Below are positions 1 through 8,891 of a stretch of DNA of 64,000 bases, one piece after another. The position numbers and the translations under genes were made by a program. The notes beneath the pieces were generated by a model, which worked only from the letters and a program-made list of their open reading frames with translations, was not told where the DNA came from and searched no databases. Source of the DNA: Porphyridium purpureum (Eukaryota > Rhodophyta > Bangiophyceae > Porphyridiales > Porphyridiaceae). Position 1 is the stretch's first letter, and every line of letters begins with the position of its first letter. The DNA is taken from NCBI GenBank assembly GCA_008690995.1, contig VRMN01000009.1:682001-746000 (forward strand), written 5' to 3'.

Positions 1-159
1 TCAGGCCGGCTAGCAGAGCGCAGCTTGCGCGAGAGAAAGACAGTGCAGCTCACTTGTCACTGTGCGAGCCGGCCGACAAACACGACGAGGAACCACGCAG
101 CTGCTGCGGCAATGTCAAGCGCTCAACGCGCCAGCGCGAGCGAGTCGCAAAGTGTAATC

Positions 160-221
160 ACCTAATACTGTACTTTATGCTGTACCTCAAACTGTACTTT
201 GATGAAAGTACAGTTATATAG
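160..221 (+). promoter_or_regulatory. Candidate promoter of the YebC-like gene: CTGTAC repeats plus TATA box
   Basis: Three direct copies of CTGTAC occur within about 35 bases. The last forms a perfect 26-base inverted repeat (190-215): arms AACTGTACTTT and AAAGTACAGTT with the 4-base spacer GATG. A TATA-like string TATATA follows at 216-221. The YebC-like ORF begins about 105 bases downstream. The repeats are seen directly; a promoter role is inferred from position. The rest of 1-326 shows no gene I can support. Confidence 0.5.
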
Positions 222-326
222 GGTTTCCGCCGGCGCGGTGCGGCGGCGCTCGGAGATTCCGGGCCCCGTGCAGGGCGTGGGTTTGTTGTCGGAGACGCCG
301 CGGCGACGTGCGCTGGTGAAGGATGG

Positions 327-1196
327 ATGGGCTTGCGTTCGCCGGACGCTGGGCAGTATGCGCGCCGCAGCCAGTCGTGCGACGCGCAGAGGTGTGCGTA
401 TGCGCGTGAATGGACGCGCGGTCAGGGCGCTGTGGCCGTGAGGTGTCGGCGAGTGGCCGCGCGCGTGTACATGGGGAGGCGGTCTGAGAAAATTGCGACG
501 CGGAAAGGGAAGCAGGAGAAGCTGCGGACAAAGCTGTTTGCCCGCGTGGGTAAACAGATCATCGCGGCGATCCGCGAAGGTGGCGATAATGTCGAGAGCA
601 ATGCGGCGCTCGCGTCAGCGCTGGACGCGGCTCGCGCCGCGAATTTCCCCAAGGATAATGTGGAGCGGCTCATGAAAAAGGCGACGTCCACAGACCAGGA
701 GGACTACAAAGTGTCCCTTTTTGAGGTGTACGGGCACGAAGGCGTTGGCCTGCTGATCCAGGTGTTTACTGATAACAACAACCGCGCCATCAGCGAAATG
801 CGCACCATTCTCAACAGGCAGCAAGTGTCGATGGCATCCGCAGGCTCGGTGTCCTATAATTTTGATAAAAAGGGCATGCTGCTGCTTCGGGGCGTGCCCA
901 GTGAAGGCGAGCAGGCAGACGAGTTGCTGATGAATGCCATCGAGGCCGGTGCTGAGGAGTGCGAGTTTAGCGAAGAGCACGATGCATTTGAGCTGTTCAC
1001 GGAGGCTACTGATCTCATGGCGGTCAAGCAGGCACTGCAGCAAGAACATGGATACGCCATTGAGCGTGCCGAGCTCGTGATGGTCCCGCGCACGCGTTGC
1101 GAGGTATCAGAAGAAGCCGCCGAGAAAAATTTTACGCTGATGGACGCCCTGGAGGACCTTGACGACGTGGACCAGATTTTCCACAACATGGAATAA
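327..1196 (+). CDS. YebC/PmpR/TACO1 family protein, probably organelle-targeted
   Basis: This 289-residue protein matches the YebC family. The conserved block starts around residue 49 (MGRRSEKIATRKGKQ, ATG at 471) and includes the NNNRAISEMR, GSVSYNFDKKG and MVPRT segments. Bacterial YebC proteins are about 240-250 residues and bind DNA or assist translation; the eukaryotic member TACO1 promotes translation of mitochondrial COX1. The first 48 residues are rich in Arg and Ala and almost lack acidic residues, as in an organelle transit peptide, so I start at the upstream ATG. Whether it goes to mitochondrion or plastid cannot be told from sequence. The gene converges on the lipase gene. The family call is firm; the target process is inferred. 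Confidence 0.9.
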   Translation: MGLRSPDAGQYARRSQSCDAQRCAYAREWTRGQGAVAVRCRRVAARVYMGRRSEKIATRKGKQEKLRTKLFARVGKQIIAAIREGGDNVESNAALASALDAARAANFPKDNVERLMKKATSTDQEDYKVSLFEVYGHEGVGLLIQVFTDNNNRAISEMRTILNRQQVSMASAGSVSYNFDKKGMLLLRGVPSEGEQADELLMNAIEAGAEECEFSEEHDAFELFTEATDLMAVKQALQQEHGYAIERAELVMVPRTRCEVSEEAAEKNFTLMDALEDLDDVDQIFHNME

Positions 1197-1309
1197 TTCT
1201 TCTGGCGGATAATCAGCAGAGATTTCAGCAGTGCGTAGGAGCACAACCGGTTGCGTACGTTCGCTAGACATGATGCAAGGGCGCCATGAAGTGCGACGCT
1301 GAACTGCCC

Positions 1310-1327
1310 CAGCCCTTGCAAGGGCTG
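1310..1327. repeat. Perfect 18-base palindrome in the YebC-lipase convergent gap
   Basis: CAGCCCTTG is followed directly by CAAGGGCTG. It lies about 115 bases after the YebC-like stop. The 1197-1628 gap between the convergent genes also contains AATAAA at 1398-1403, a possible polyadenylation signal for the plus-strand gene. No gene is seen in this gap. The palindrome may help 3' end formation, but that is a guess. Confidence 0.4.
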
Positions 1328-1628
1328 AAAGAGTAAGTGCCAATGGATGCGTGCAAGTGTACAGGCTTCAAGCGAGCGTATGAACGAGGGCGGAAGAAAT
1401 AAATCATCAAGTAATCATCGCTGCGTGGGACCATACTCCTGCGATTTGATCATGCATCTTCAGCGGGGTTACAGCTGCCGGCCCGAGCCGCGAGCTCCTC
1501 GAATTTATCATGGGCACTCCAACCGTCTCACACCTTCGGAATCCGTTTCCTTTCCGCTTTGGCAAACCATGCCAAACATTTTTTCGAATTCTCACCACCT
1601 GTGAGACAGGCCTTTTCCTTGCCGCAAC

Positions 1629-4097
1629 TCAGGATTGAATATCGAGCTTGACCTCGAGGACGTGCGCCAGCGCGGCGGCGTAGTAATGTGTGCGATGATG
1701 TGCGAGCGCCTCGCTATAATTAATGTACTCAAACGGCTCAACTTTCAGAGCCTCGGCAAACTCCCACACGACGCCGGTGTCGAAAAAGATGACGCACTTG
1801 CCGAAATGCTTGTAGCGAGGCTTGCGCGGCAACGTTCGCACGATATCCTTGTATGCAGATATACGCAGCGTGACGTGCCCTATGAGAGCATCCAAGACGC
1901 GTCCGCCAGGCTCGTCGGTCAACTTTGGCGAACCAAACGCGAGGACGCGTTCCACATTGAAGCCTTCGCGAAGCAAGAATGCACCCACGAGCTGAGCCGT
2001 GCTGCCGCCAAGACTGTGCCCCATGATCCGGATCGGCATGAACCTTCCGTGTGCGTTCAGATCTTCTCGAACATGCGCGACGAGTTCAAGTGCCGAATTT
2101 CGAAAGCCTCGGTGCACCTCGCAGCCGAGCATAGCATCCGCCTCCAGTTTGGAGTCCATGTCAATCAGAATGTGCTTCAAATTGGTGAAGTCTGTGCCGC
2201 GAATCACAATATAAAACGCACACTGTGGTAGCGAAGCGTCGTGCTCAGGATTCATGGAAAAGGCGGACCTCGCTTCTCGCCCTTCCGATGCACTCAGCGT
2301 CGGGGCCGGGCTATGCGCGGAAACGTACACAGCGCTCACTTCCACGTTCGAGTCGAGGGGCACAACCATGGTCATGTAACTGATTGTGCTTTGCGGCAGC
2401 GTGGCTGGCTTGACCGACAGCGCGGCATATTTCTCAGCCACAAATTTTGCACCACTTCGACAGTCTGCAATCAACATGCTGGCGTCCGCCAGCTCGAAGA
2501 AATCAACTTGAACTCCCGCCTTGCTCCCGCTTTGGCCTGATGCTTTGCTAACGTGCCGAACTATGCCAGGCTCACACATATCCAGAGAATCACCCGCGTT
2601 CACAATCATGCTTTCGACCAGCAACTTCTTGTTCAACTCTTCCCACTCAGCTTGCCGATTCTCTTCGTCAGCATCCTCGTCGTTCGCGTCTTGGCCAGGG
2701 GCTCCTCTGCTTTTCTTGGCGTCTTCAAGCTGTGCCACCAGCCGTTCCAAGTGTCCGTGCAGTGTGTCATGATGCGCAAGTAGGCCGCGCAATAATGATT
2801 CGGACGATTCAGACAGAAAGCGCGATTCGTCATACCGGATTTTTTGCAGTATGCGAGCCTTGTCGGTCGCATACAAGCCACCAGACGGTGATGCAGCCGA
2901 CGCACCAGAGCTCGTCGAACGCTGCTTGAAAGCGGCTGGCTGCTGCTCTGGCTGCGCTTGCTCTTGTGCACCTTTCTTTGACGCAAACACATGTTTAAGG
3001 TGACGCTTCGCATGTCTCGCAATATTGTGACTGCCCGAACCATGGAGGGACTCGCCGCCAACGGTACGGTGGAGTCTGGAGGCGGTCGCACTGAGACCCG
3101 TCCTTGAAGCGCGCACCATAAGTAAACTGGAGTCGGGAAGCAGCTGTGTCTCTACGTATCTCTGCACCTCGGAACCGTGCTTCTCCAGTACGGCAGCGCC
3201 CATCACCAAGTCCTTGGCCAGCTCGGATAGGCCGCGCGACATGATACTGAGCTCGCCTGCCGACGCAAGCGATGGCGGGGACATGTGGCTTGTTGGACTC
3301 GCGGACATGGGAGACGTCGTCACCGAGCGAGGCGTGCTCAATTCCTCGTACCCAGCAAGATTGTCCCATTCCTGTGAAGAGATTCGCTCCGAACTGCCGG
3401 ATGCAGCACGGTCCAACAGCGATGCGAGCAACTCCATGTTTTTGCACGCCGAGGCCACGTCTTTGCGCAGTCGCGTATGCACGTCCACGATTTCGCGGTA
3501 CAAAATGCGCAGGGACGCCGCCTCCTTCTCTTCCGGCTGCTGCAAGCCCATGCTTTGCGCAAACTGCAGGTTGGGAACTGCAGATATGGGCACGGCGTTT
3601 GCTAGCGGAACAAACGAGTCGATCAAAGTCTTGCCCGCAAACAATGGACTCGGACTCGGGACCGGGCGCGTGTCAGAGCTCGGCTCGGCCGTGGCGCCTG
3701 GTTGCTTTGCTTCCAATAGGTCCTTGGCCAAATCACTGAGCATCCCAGAGGTTTGTTCGGTTTCCTGTTCAGCTTGATTCAAGGGAGAACTGCCGGGTGA
3801 TACTTGCTTTGTCGCTCTGGCCGGTTTGTCCGGCTGAGCATGCGCGGCTGTCGCAGCCGCATGGGCTGGACTTTGCTCCCGAGTGGACACGTCCAGTAGC
3901 TCATCATCGGCAAGTAATGACGCCAACTCATCGTCGTCGGGCACCACGCTACTCCGGTACGCATGTCCGGCCTTTTTTCTCGCCGGTGGTTGTACCGCGC
4001 CGCCAGGCGTCTTGCTGGCCGATGCCGCGTCCTTCTCCAGCTGCGTGCGGTCCTCATCATGCTCCAATGTCGGCTGCGGCACATTCGTACCCTTCAT
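1629..4097 (-). CDS. Class 3 (fungal-type) lipase with long N-terminal extension
   Basis: The protein is 822 residues from the ATG at 4097; the frame stays open upstream but only with non-ATG codons. The C-terminal third is a class 3 lipase alpha/beta hydrolase. The nucleophile elbow GHSLGG lies at about residues 693-698 (Ser695), the likely acid is Asp751 in SAYKDIV, and the catalytic His is among the HHRTHYY group at 800-804. An IRGTD segment precedes the elbow. The N-terminal 450 residues are low-complexity, rich in Ser, Gln and Glu, with no domain I recognise. Class 3 lipases hydrolyse acylglycerols or galactolipids. No clear membrane segment was seen. It is divergent with the Hint gene, with starts about 180 bases apart, so a shared promoter is likely. 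Confidence 0.88.
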   Translation of the reverse strand: MKGTNVPQPTLEHDEDRTQLEKDAASASKTPGGAVQPPARKKAGHAYRSSVVPDDDELASLLADDELLDVSTREQSPAHAAATAAHAQPDKPARATKQVSPGSSPLNQAEQETEQTSGMLSDLAKDLLEAKQPGATAEPSSDTRPVPSPSPLFAGKTLIDSFVPLANAVPISAVPNLQFAQSMGLQQPEEKEAASLRILYREIVDVHTRLRKDVASACKNMELLASLLDRAASGSSERISSQEWDNLAGYEELSTPRSVTTSPMSASPTSHMSPPSLASAGELSIMSRGLSELAKDLVMGAAVLEKHGSEVQRYVETQLLPDSSLLMVRASRTGLSATASRLHRTVGGESLHGSGSHNIARHAKRHLKHVFASKKGAQEQAQPEQQPAAFKQRSTSSGASAASPSGGLYATDKARILQKIRYDESRFLSESSESLLRGLLAHHDTLHGHLERLVAQLEDAKKSRGAPGQDANDEDADEENRQAEWEELNKKLLVESMIVNAGDSLDMCEPGIVRHVSKASGQSGSKAGVQVDFFELADASMLIADCRSGAKFVAEKYAALSVKPATLPQSTISYMTMVVPLDSNVEVSAVYVSAHSPAPTLSASEGREARSAFSMNPEHDASLPQCAFYIVIRGTDFTNLKHILIDMDSKLEADAMLGCEVHRGFRNSALELVAHVREDLNAHGRFMPIRIMGHSLGGSTAQLVGAFLLREGFNVERVLAFGSPKLTDEPGGRVLDALIGHVTLRISAYKDIVRTLPRKPRYKHFGKCVIFFDTGVVWEFAEALKVEPFEYINYSEALAHHRTHYYAAALAHVLEVKLDIQS

Positions 4098-4277
4098 GGC
4101 CGGTACTCTGCAGGTTTCGGACGTGCTTGCCTGCGTGTCCAGCGACTGTTTGCTCCGTGGCACGCCACTTGGGTGCTTCGAGCGACTTCTCGCACGAATC
4201 AGAAGGAACAAACCGTATCTTTGGAGGAAACGGGCGGAAAGGCGAGTTGGCGGCACCAAGGGGAGCAAGACGTGAGG

Positions 4278-5531
4278 ATGGGTGGGCGTGGTGGCGTTCG
4301 CCGTGAGATGGTGGGCACACCCGCGATGCTGGTGGTGTACTTGGTATGCGCCGCTGCGCTGGGGATTGTGCGCGCGCAGCCGACCGAGCTGAACGGCAAG
4401 TACGAGTTCAATGATAGTATCATTCCGGCCGCGTTCCCGCTTCAGAGCCGTATTTGCACGGACGAGCTGTTGCTGGACGCAGCGAATGGGACAACCGTAA
4501 TGCTACCGTCAACGGCTTTCATCTTTGAAGATGGTGACGACCCGTGCGGCGATACCGCTTCGTTTCTCTTTGACGAGTACGACCGGGACTTCCGCTTCAG
4601 CGCAGAGATCAACGAGCCGGGCCTCGCGACGTTCGAATTTGTGATTAACGCAGAGTCTGGCTTCCTGGCGCGGATGCCAGCCGACGAATTCATGGCGTGC
4701 GGGCCCCGCACGCTCAATGCGTTCGATGTGCCCGAGACCAACATGACGTCTGCGCAGACGCTGCGTGCTGGGTTCGTGTACCTTGAATCTGGGCTGATTC
4801 GGTTCACTGGGACCGTGCTTGATCAAGATTTGCCTACGCAGGAAATTAACATGGAGGACCCATCGCTCATTTACTTTGGTGCCGTGTCTCTTACAGGTGA
4901 GGACTCATCGCCAATGGTTCCGTCGTTCTGCGCGTTCACCAAGCTCGACGACTCGGTCTGCTTCCCGGCGTCCGGGGCCGTGACACTTGAGAACGGTGAG
5001 AGCAAGAACATGGCACTTCTCGAGCTCGGTGACCGCGTACGGGTCGCGACCAACCCGGACGTATTCTCAGACGTGTTCTTCTTCGGACACCGAGAGCCAC
5101 GCGCCGTATCGCATTTCTTGCGCTTTTCGTTGGCCAGTGGGAACCAGGTGTCCGTTTCGCCTCGCCATTACATCTATTCGCAGAATCGTGGAAGAACGCT
5201 CGCGAAGCACGTGCTCCCAGGCAAGGACGCGCTTCAGGCTGCGGACGGCCAGTGGGATCCTGTGGTTGCCCGCCACGCGGTCTTTGACCGCGGCGTGTTC
5301 AGCCCGCACACGCTTCAGGGCGACTTGCTGGTGGACGGATACCTCGTTTCCTCTTATTCTGATTCGGTTTCGCCTGGCCTGGCGCATATTCTACTGGCCC
5401 CTCTGCGTCTGGTGTACCGAACATGCGGCGCGCGGCCGCTGTCGTTGTTCAGTGTGCTCGAAGGGTCTGTACGCTGGCCGACCACGTGGGTGAAGGCATT
5501 GCGACGCTTGTCGGCTGCGCTTAACGGTTAA
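4278..5531 (+). CDS. Secreted protein with C-terminal hedgehog-type Hint domain
   Basis: A 417-residue protein. A hydrophobic segment at about residues 17-32 after Arg-rich residues looks like a signal peptide; ATGs at 4308 and 4326 are alternatives. The first 220 residues form an acidic ectodomain that I do not recognise. The Hint module begins at Cys228 (CFPASGAVTLENGE), the position where hedgehog proteins cleave themselves. It continues with LGDRV, then SPRHYIY with His297 in the place of the TxxH motif (Thr replaced by Ser), and VDGYLVSSYSD, matching the C-terminal hedgehog block. Hint domains catalyse an N-to-S acyl shift and peptide cleavage. Non-animal Hint (Hog) proteins are known in algae and protists. 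Activity is inferred from the conserved Cys and His. Confidence 0.82.
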   Translation: MGGRGGVRREMVGTPAMLVVYLVCAAALGIVRAQPTELNGKYEFNDSIIPAAFPLQSRICTDELLLDAANGTTVMLPSTAFIFEDGDDPCGDTASFLFDEYDRDFRFSAEINEPGLATFEFVINAESGFLARMPADEFMACGPRTLNAFDVPETNMTSAQTLRAGFVYLESGLIRFTGTVLDQDLPTQEINMEDPSLIYFGAVSLTGEDSSPMVPSFCAFTKLDDSVCFPASGAVTLENGESKNMALLELGDRVRVATNPDVFSDVFFFGHREPRAVSHFLRFSLASGNQVSVSPRHYIYSQNRGRTLAKHVLPGKDALQAADGQWDPVVARHAVFDRGVFSPHTLQGDLLVDGYLVSSYSDSVSPGLAHILLAPLRLVYRTCGARPLSLFSVLEGSVRWPTTWVKALRRLSAALNG

Positions 5532-5759
5532 GGTATGGCCGTGGGGTAGTGCTGTGTCGGCCTCGTTTGAGATTGCCCGCTGCATCGTCACAGTAATGCA
5601 CGCAACGCAGCGGTGACCACACAGAAGCGCCCGCTCGACAAGGAGTAGAAAACACGATCCTTTACCGTTAAGCATTGATCTGCTATAAATGGGTCATCAC
5701 ATACGCAGACCGATGATATGTTGTGCTCAAAACCGGTTTCAAGCCCGAGGAAAAGGCTC

Positions 5760-6293
5760 TTATTTGTGCGCGGCCGTGACGCTGTCCTTTGTCGCCTTTT
5801 CGTCAACGTCTGTGTCGGTCTCTACTGCGTCCTCTGTGCTCGCCGACGCCGCGGGCTTCTTTTCCTTGGTGATCTGGTACTTGCTTAGATCAAAAACCAT
5901 TTCCTTGCATACGTCTGCGTTTGTCTTGTTCGGCACTTTTCCGACGCCGTCGTCAGCCCATCTCCAGTCGGGCCGGACACCAGAGCCTTCGCAACGGATG
6001 CAAGTATTCTTGCCCGCCCCCTCGCACATTTGGCATATCTTAGTGTCGCGCTCTGCTGACGTACCTATAACCACACTTCCCGCTCCATAGCAGTACAGGC
6101 ATCGCTCCTCGCCTTGCCCCAAGCACACCACGCACTTATTCCCTGGCTGCTGGTAAATGTACCACGACTCGTGCACGTCATCCTCAGCGCGGTTATCCTT
6201 CTTCTCGAACAAGCCTCGCTGCTTCTGGCTGCTTCCGTCTGCGGCGTCCGCCGCCTTCTCCCCGCTGCCCGCGGCGTCCATCGTGACCGCCAT
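5760..6293 (-). CDS. BSD2-like DnaJ-type zinc-finger protein
   Basis: A 177-residue protein from the ATG at 6293; the frame continues upstream only with non-ATG codons. It contains four CxxCxGxG motifs (CVVCLGQG, CLYCYGAG, CQMCEGAG, CIRCEGSG), the DnaJ cysteine-rich zinc-binding module, but no J domain. This matches plastid BSD2-type proteins, which chaperone Rubisco large-subunit assembly, and related DnaJ-zinc-finger plastid proteins. A WYIYQQPGNKC segment precedes the first motif. The C-terminal 50 residues are acidic and low-complexity. The N terminus from 6293 is short for a transit peptide, so the true start could be further upstream. Exact plastid role is inferred. Confidence 0.75.
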   Translation of the reverse strand: MAVTMDAAGSGEKAADAADGSSQKQRGLFEKKDNRAEDDVHESWYIYQQPGNKCVVCLGQGEERCLYCYGAGSVVIGTSAERDTKICQMCEGAGKNTCIRCEGSGVRPDWRWADDGVGKVPNKTNADVCKEMVFDLSKYQITKEKKPAASASTEDAVETDTDVDEKATKDSVTAAHK

Positions 6294-6656
6294 CCTCCGC
6301 GTCGCGCTGGCGGTCACCCTCACGTCGCCGCGCGCACATGTGCGCCGCCCGCCTCCGCGCGACCACACACCGCACCTTTCCGATGTTGCCGCAGCCCGCG
6401 CCGCCGCCACAAAACCCCATCTCGCACACGCTGCCTCCCCCACCCGTCTCCCACCAACACACGCACACTCTCTTTGTCCCGCTCCTCTGCCTCTCACACG
6501 CCTACTCACATCTCAGCCTCCACACATCCACCTGCCCCACCCGAACCGTCTTCACCGCACCATGCCCCTTTTTTTTAACATTCGCGAATGCGTCACGCTC
6601 TGCTCAAACGCGCGCAGTTTCATACACACGCACTTTATTAACATCTCGCGACCTTA

Positions 6657-6766
6657 AAAAGGTACACTTTATCTCAATGTACCTCTTTGTCATCCACTGA
6701 ACACAGCTGAACACAGCTGAACACAGCTGAACACAGCTGAACACAGCTGAACACAGCTAAACACCC
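6657..6766. repeat. GTAC inverted repeat followed by a 10-base tandem repeat
   Basis: AGGTACA at 6660-6666 and TGTACCT at 6679-6685 form an inverted pair. From 6697 to 6756 the unit CTGAACACAG occurs six times without change, followed by one diverged copy. This sits in the 863-base gap between the divergent BSD2-like and Ran genes, about 400 bases upstream of Ran. The rest of the gap shows no gene. A regulatory role is possible but unproven. Confidence 0.6.
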
Positions 6767-7156
6767 ACAGTACCCAAGGGTGCAGTGGTGCGATGGCGAT
6801 TTCGGCGGCTGGTTGGGCAGTTTTGTCTCTCGCGCCCCCGCTGGCAGCGCGCGCGCACGGGCGCGACTTGGGGGTTGACTAGTGAAACGGGGTTGTTTGC
6901 ATATGGACGTGTGCGGTGGGCGTGCGTCAGAGGCGGGGAGGAAGAGCGGGAGAGGGGAGAATCGAGTCGCGTGGCGCCGGTAGTGGTGGTGGAACACAGG
7001 TAGACAAAGACGCGCGTGCGAGTCGGGAGGGACTGGCTGGGGTGAACGGTCTGTGAGTTTCTGCTGCGCGCGTGAGGTTACGGCGGATATCAGGCGCGGC
7101 GCGAAAGGGGGGCGCGTAAGGGGGTCGCGAGCGGGCGCGGGTGGGGAGCAGAGACC

Positions 7157-7798
7157 ATGGCGACCGGCGAGCCGACGTTCAAGCTGATCCTGGTGGGCGA
7201 CGGCGGCACGGGCAAGACGACGTTTGTGAAGCGCCACTTGACCGGCGAGTTTGAAAAGAAGTATGTGGCGACGCTAGGCGTGGAGGTGCACCCGTTACGG
7301 TTTCACACCAACCGCGGGCCGATCGTGTTCAACTGCTGGGACACCGCCGGGCAAGAAAAGTTTGGCGGGCTGCGCGACGGGTACTATATCCAGGGGCAGG
7401 CCGCGATTATCATGTTCGACGTCACCTCGCGCGTCACGTACAAGAACGTGCCCAACTGGCACCGCGATCTCGTACGCGTGTGCGAGAACATCCCCATCGT
7501 GCTGTGCGGCAACAAGGTAGATATCAAGGACCGCAAGGTCAAGGCCAAGCAAATCGTGTTCCACCGCAAGAAGAACCTGCAATACTACGATATCTCGGCA
7601 AAGTCTAACTACAACTTTGAGAAGCCCTTCCTGTGGCTCGCGCGCAAGCTCGTCGGCGATCCAAACCTGACGTTTGTGGAGGCGCCCGCGCTCGCACCGG
7701 CCGAGGTCGAGATCGATCCGGCGTACAAGGCGCAGATGGAGCAGGAGCTCCAGGCCGCCGCGCAGGTCGCCCTACCAGAAGAGGACGACGATATGTAA
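7157..7798 (+). CDS. Ran small GTPase
   Basis: A 213-residue protein of the usual Ran length (about 215). It has the P-loop [19 protein letters not shown], the switch I region with the Ran-typical [10 protein letters not shown], the [18 protein letters not shown] switch II, the NKVD guanine-specificity motif and [19 protein letters not shown]. The C terminus ends in acidic EEDDDM, equivalent to the DEDDDL tail. No prenylation Cys is present, as expected for Ran. It drives nuclear import and export and spindle and nuclear-envelope assembly. The start is the ATG in GACCATGG, which fits the Ran N terminus. Very sure. Confidence 0.97.
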   Translation: MATGEPTFKLILVGDGGTGKTTFVKRHLTGEFEKKYVATLGVEVHPLRFHTNRGPIVFNCWDTAGQEKFGGLRDGYYIQGQAAIIMFDVTSRVTYKNVPNWHRDLVRVCENIPIVLCGNKVDIKDRKVKAKQIVFHRKKNLQYYDISAKSNYNFEKPFLWLARKLVGDPNLTFVEAPALAPAEVEIDPAYKAQMEQELQAAAQVALPEEDDDM

Positions 7799-7878
7799 TC
7801 TAGGTTGTGGCAGTGCACGGTATTCCGATTGTAGGGTGATATGCGCAATTAGCACATGTGTGACGAAGTCCCCCGAAC

Positions 7879-7925
7879 TCAAAAAAAAAGAAGGAAAAAA
7901 GAAAAAGAAGCCAGAAGAAAAAGTA
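7879..7925 (+). other. Purine-rich A/G tract downstream of Ran
   Basis: A run of nearly 45 purines, mostly A with G, lies 80 bases after the Ran stop in the 375-base gap before the FUN14 gene. Nothing else is seen in this gap. It may belong to the Ran 3' region or the FUN14 promoter. Confidence 0.4.
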
Positions 7926-8173
7926 GCTGCTGTGGCGGAAAGATTCGCCTATTTCTTGCGCAGGCACACGCGGCCACAGTTGTGCTTCATAGCTCCCGAC
8001 TCGATCAGGCTGTTCGTCAGTCTTCTGCCGTCATCTAAGCAGCAAACCCCACTGGCCTGAAATTTCTTCGTCCCCCTTTTCCGCTCGGATTTTGGCTGCC
8101 CACACTTTTTTTGGCGCGACGTTGACGTCCTGCGCTGCGCACGCGGGAAGGAGCGCTTGGGAGGGGGAGCGAC

Positions 8174-8770
8174 ATGGCCGCGTCGAGGAGGAGCGAGCTT
8201 GCGCCAGAGCCGGGCGCGTTATGGGAAGCCCTGCTGGTGAACAAGATGGACGGCTCCCGGGGCGAGTCTGCCGAAACGGGCGCGTGCGTGGTGCTGCGCG
8301 TTATTCGCATGTCACGACAGGCGGATGCAGGCAGGGGAGGTGGTCGTGGTGGCTTGGTGCGCGCGGTGCATTGCGATGATGAGAACGGCGATCCTAGCCA
8401 CGTGCAGATACCAAGTCCAGAGCGAAGAGCCGAGATCCGAGCGGGTGGCGAGCATTTGCAGCGCGGGCTGCTAGGCATTGTTGGTGAGCAGGTGTCGGTG
8501 GGCATGCTGCTGGGCTACGCGACCGGCTACTCGCTGAGACGCATCGGAAAACTCGTGCTAGGCATTGTCGGCACCGAAATTATCCTTCTGCAATACATGT
8601 CGTACCGCGGCTGGGTCAGTGTGGACTGGCGCGCAGTGGCGTCGGACCTCAAGCCCTCCGTGGAGCGCTCCACTTTTGAAAAGATATTCGAGGTGCTCAC
8701 CTACCGTCTGCCGTTTGCCGCTTCGTTCAGCGCGGGAATGTATGCCGGTCTAAAGTACAATCTTGTCTGA
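8174..8770 (+). CDS. FUN14 domain protein (FUNDC family), mitochondrial or plastid outer membrane
   Basis: A 198-residue protein whose C-terminal half matches the FUN14 domain: GEQVSVGMLLGYATGYSLRR, a hydrophobic helix (LVLGIVGTEIILLQYMSYRG), the GWVSVDW motif, and a final LPFAASFSAGMYAGLKY segment. Family members such as FUNDC1 are multi-pass outer-membrane proteins; FUNDC1 is a mitophagy receptor that binds LC3/Atg8 through an N-terminal LIR. Here the cytosolic N terminus has WEAL at residues 17-20, which fits the W-x-x-L pattern, but this could be chance. The middle is Gly/Arg-rich. A polyadenylation-like AATAAA follows the stop at 8777-8782. Confidence 0.85.
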   Translation: MAASRRSELAPEPGALWEALLVNKMDGSRGESAETGACVVLRVIRMSRQADAGRGGGRGGLVRAVHCDDENGDPSHVQIPSPERRAEIRAGGEHLQRGLLGIVGEQVSVGMLLGYATGYSLRRIGKLVLGIVGTEIILLQYMSYRGWVSVDWRAVASDLKPSVERSTFEKIFEVLTYRLPFAASFSAGMYAGLKYNLV

Positions 8771-8776
8771 GTGTGT

Positions 8777-8782
8777 AATAAA
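8777..8782 (+). terminator. AATAAA polyadenylation-like signal after FUN14 gene
   Basis: The exact hexamer lies 7 bases after the FUN14 stop codon. It is a sequence match only, and such signals are not well defined in red algae. Confidence 0.35.
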
Positions 8783-8891
8783 CCAAGTACAACTGACGAA
8801 AACAAGTGCCTGATACTGGAAAGGCCGTGGCGCCATCATCTGAGCTCTCCAGATGGCGGCCGACGAGTAGACACAAAGACGCCAGTGCGCT

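Noticed and set aside
199-441. 80-codon ORF before the YebC-like gene
   Set aside because: It overlaps the better supported YebC start region, has low-complexity Arg-rich content and no motif.
3963-4277. Upstream extension of the Hint gene frame
   Set aside because: It overlaps the antisense lipase gene and starts without ATG; the signal peptide fits the ATG at 4278 or just after.
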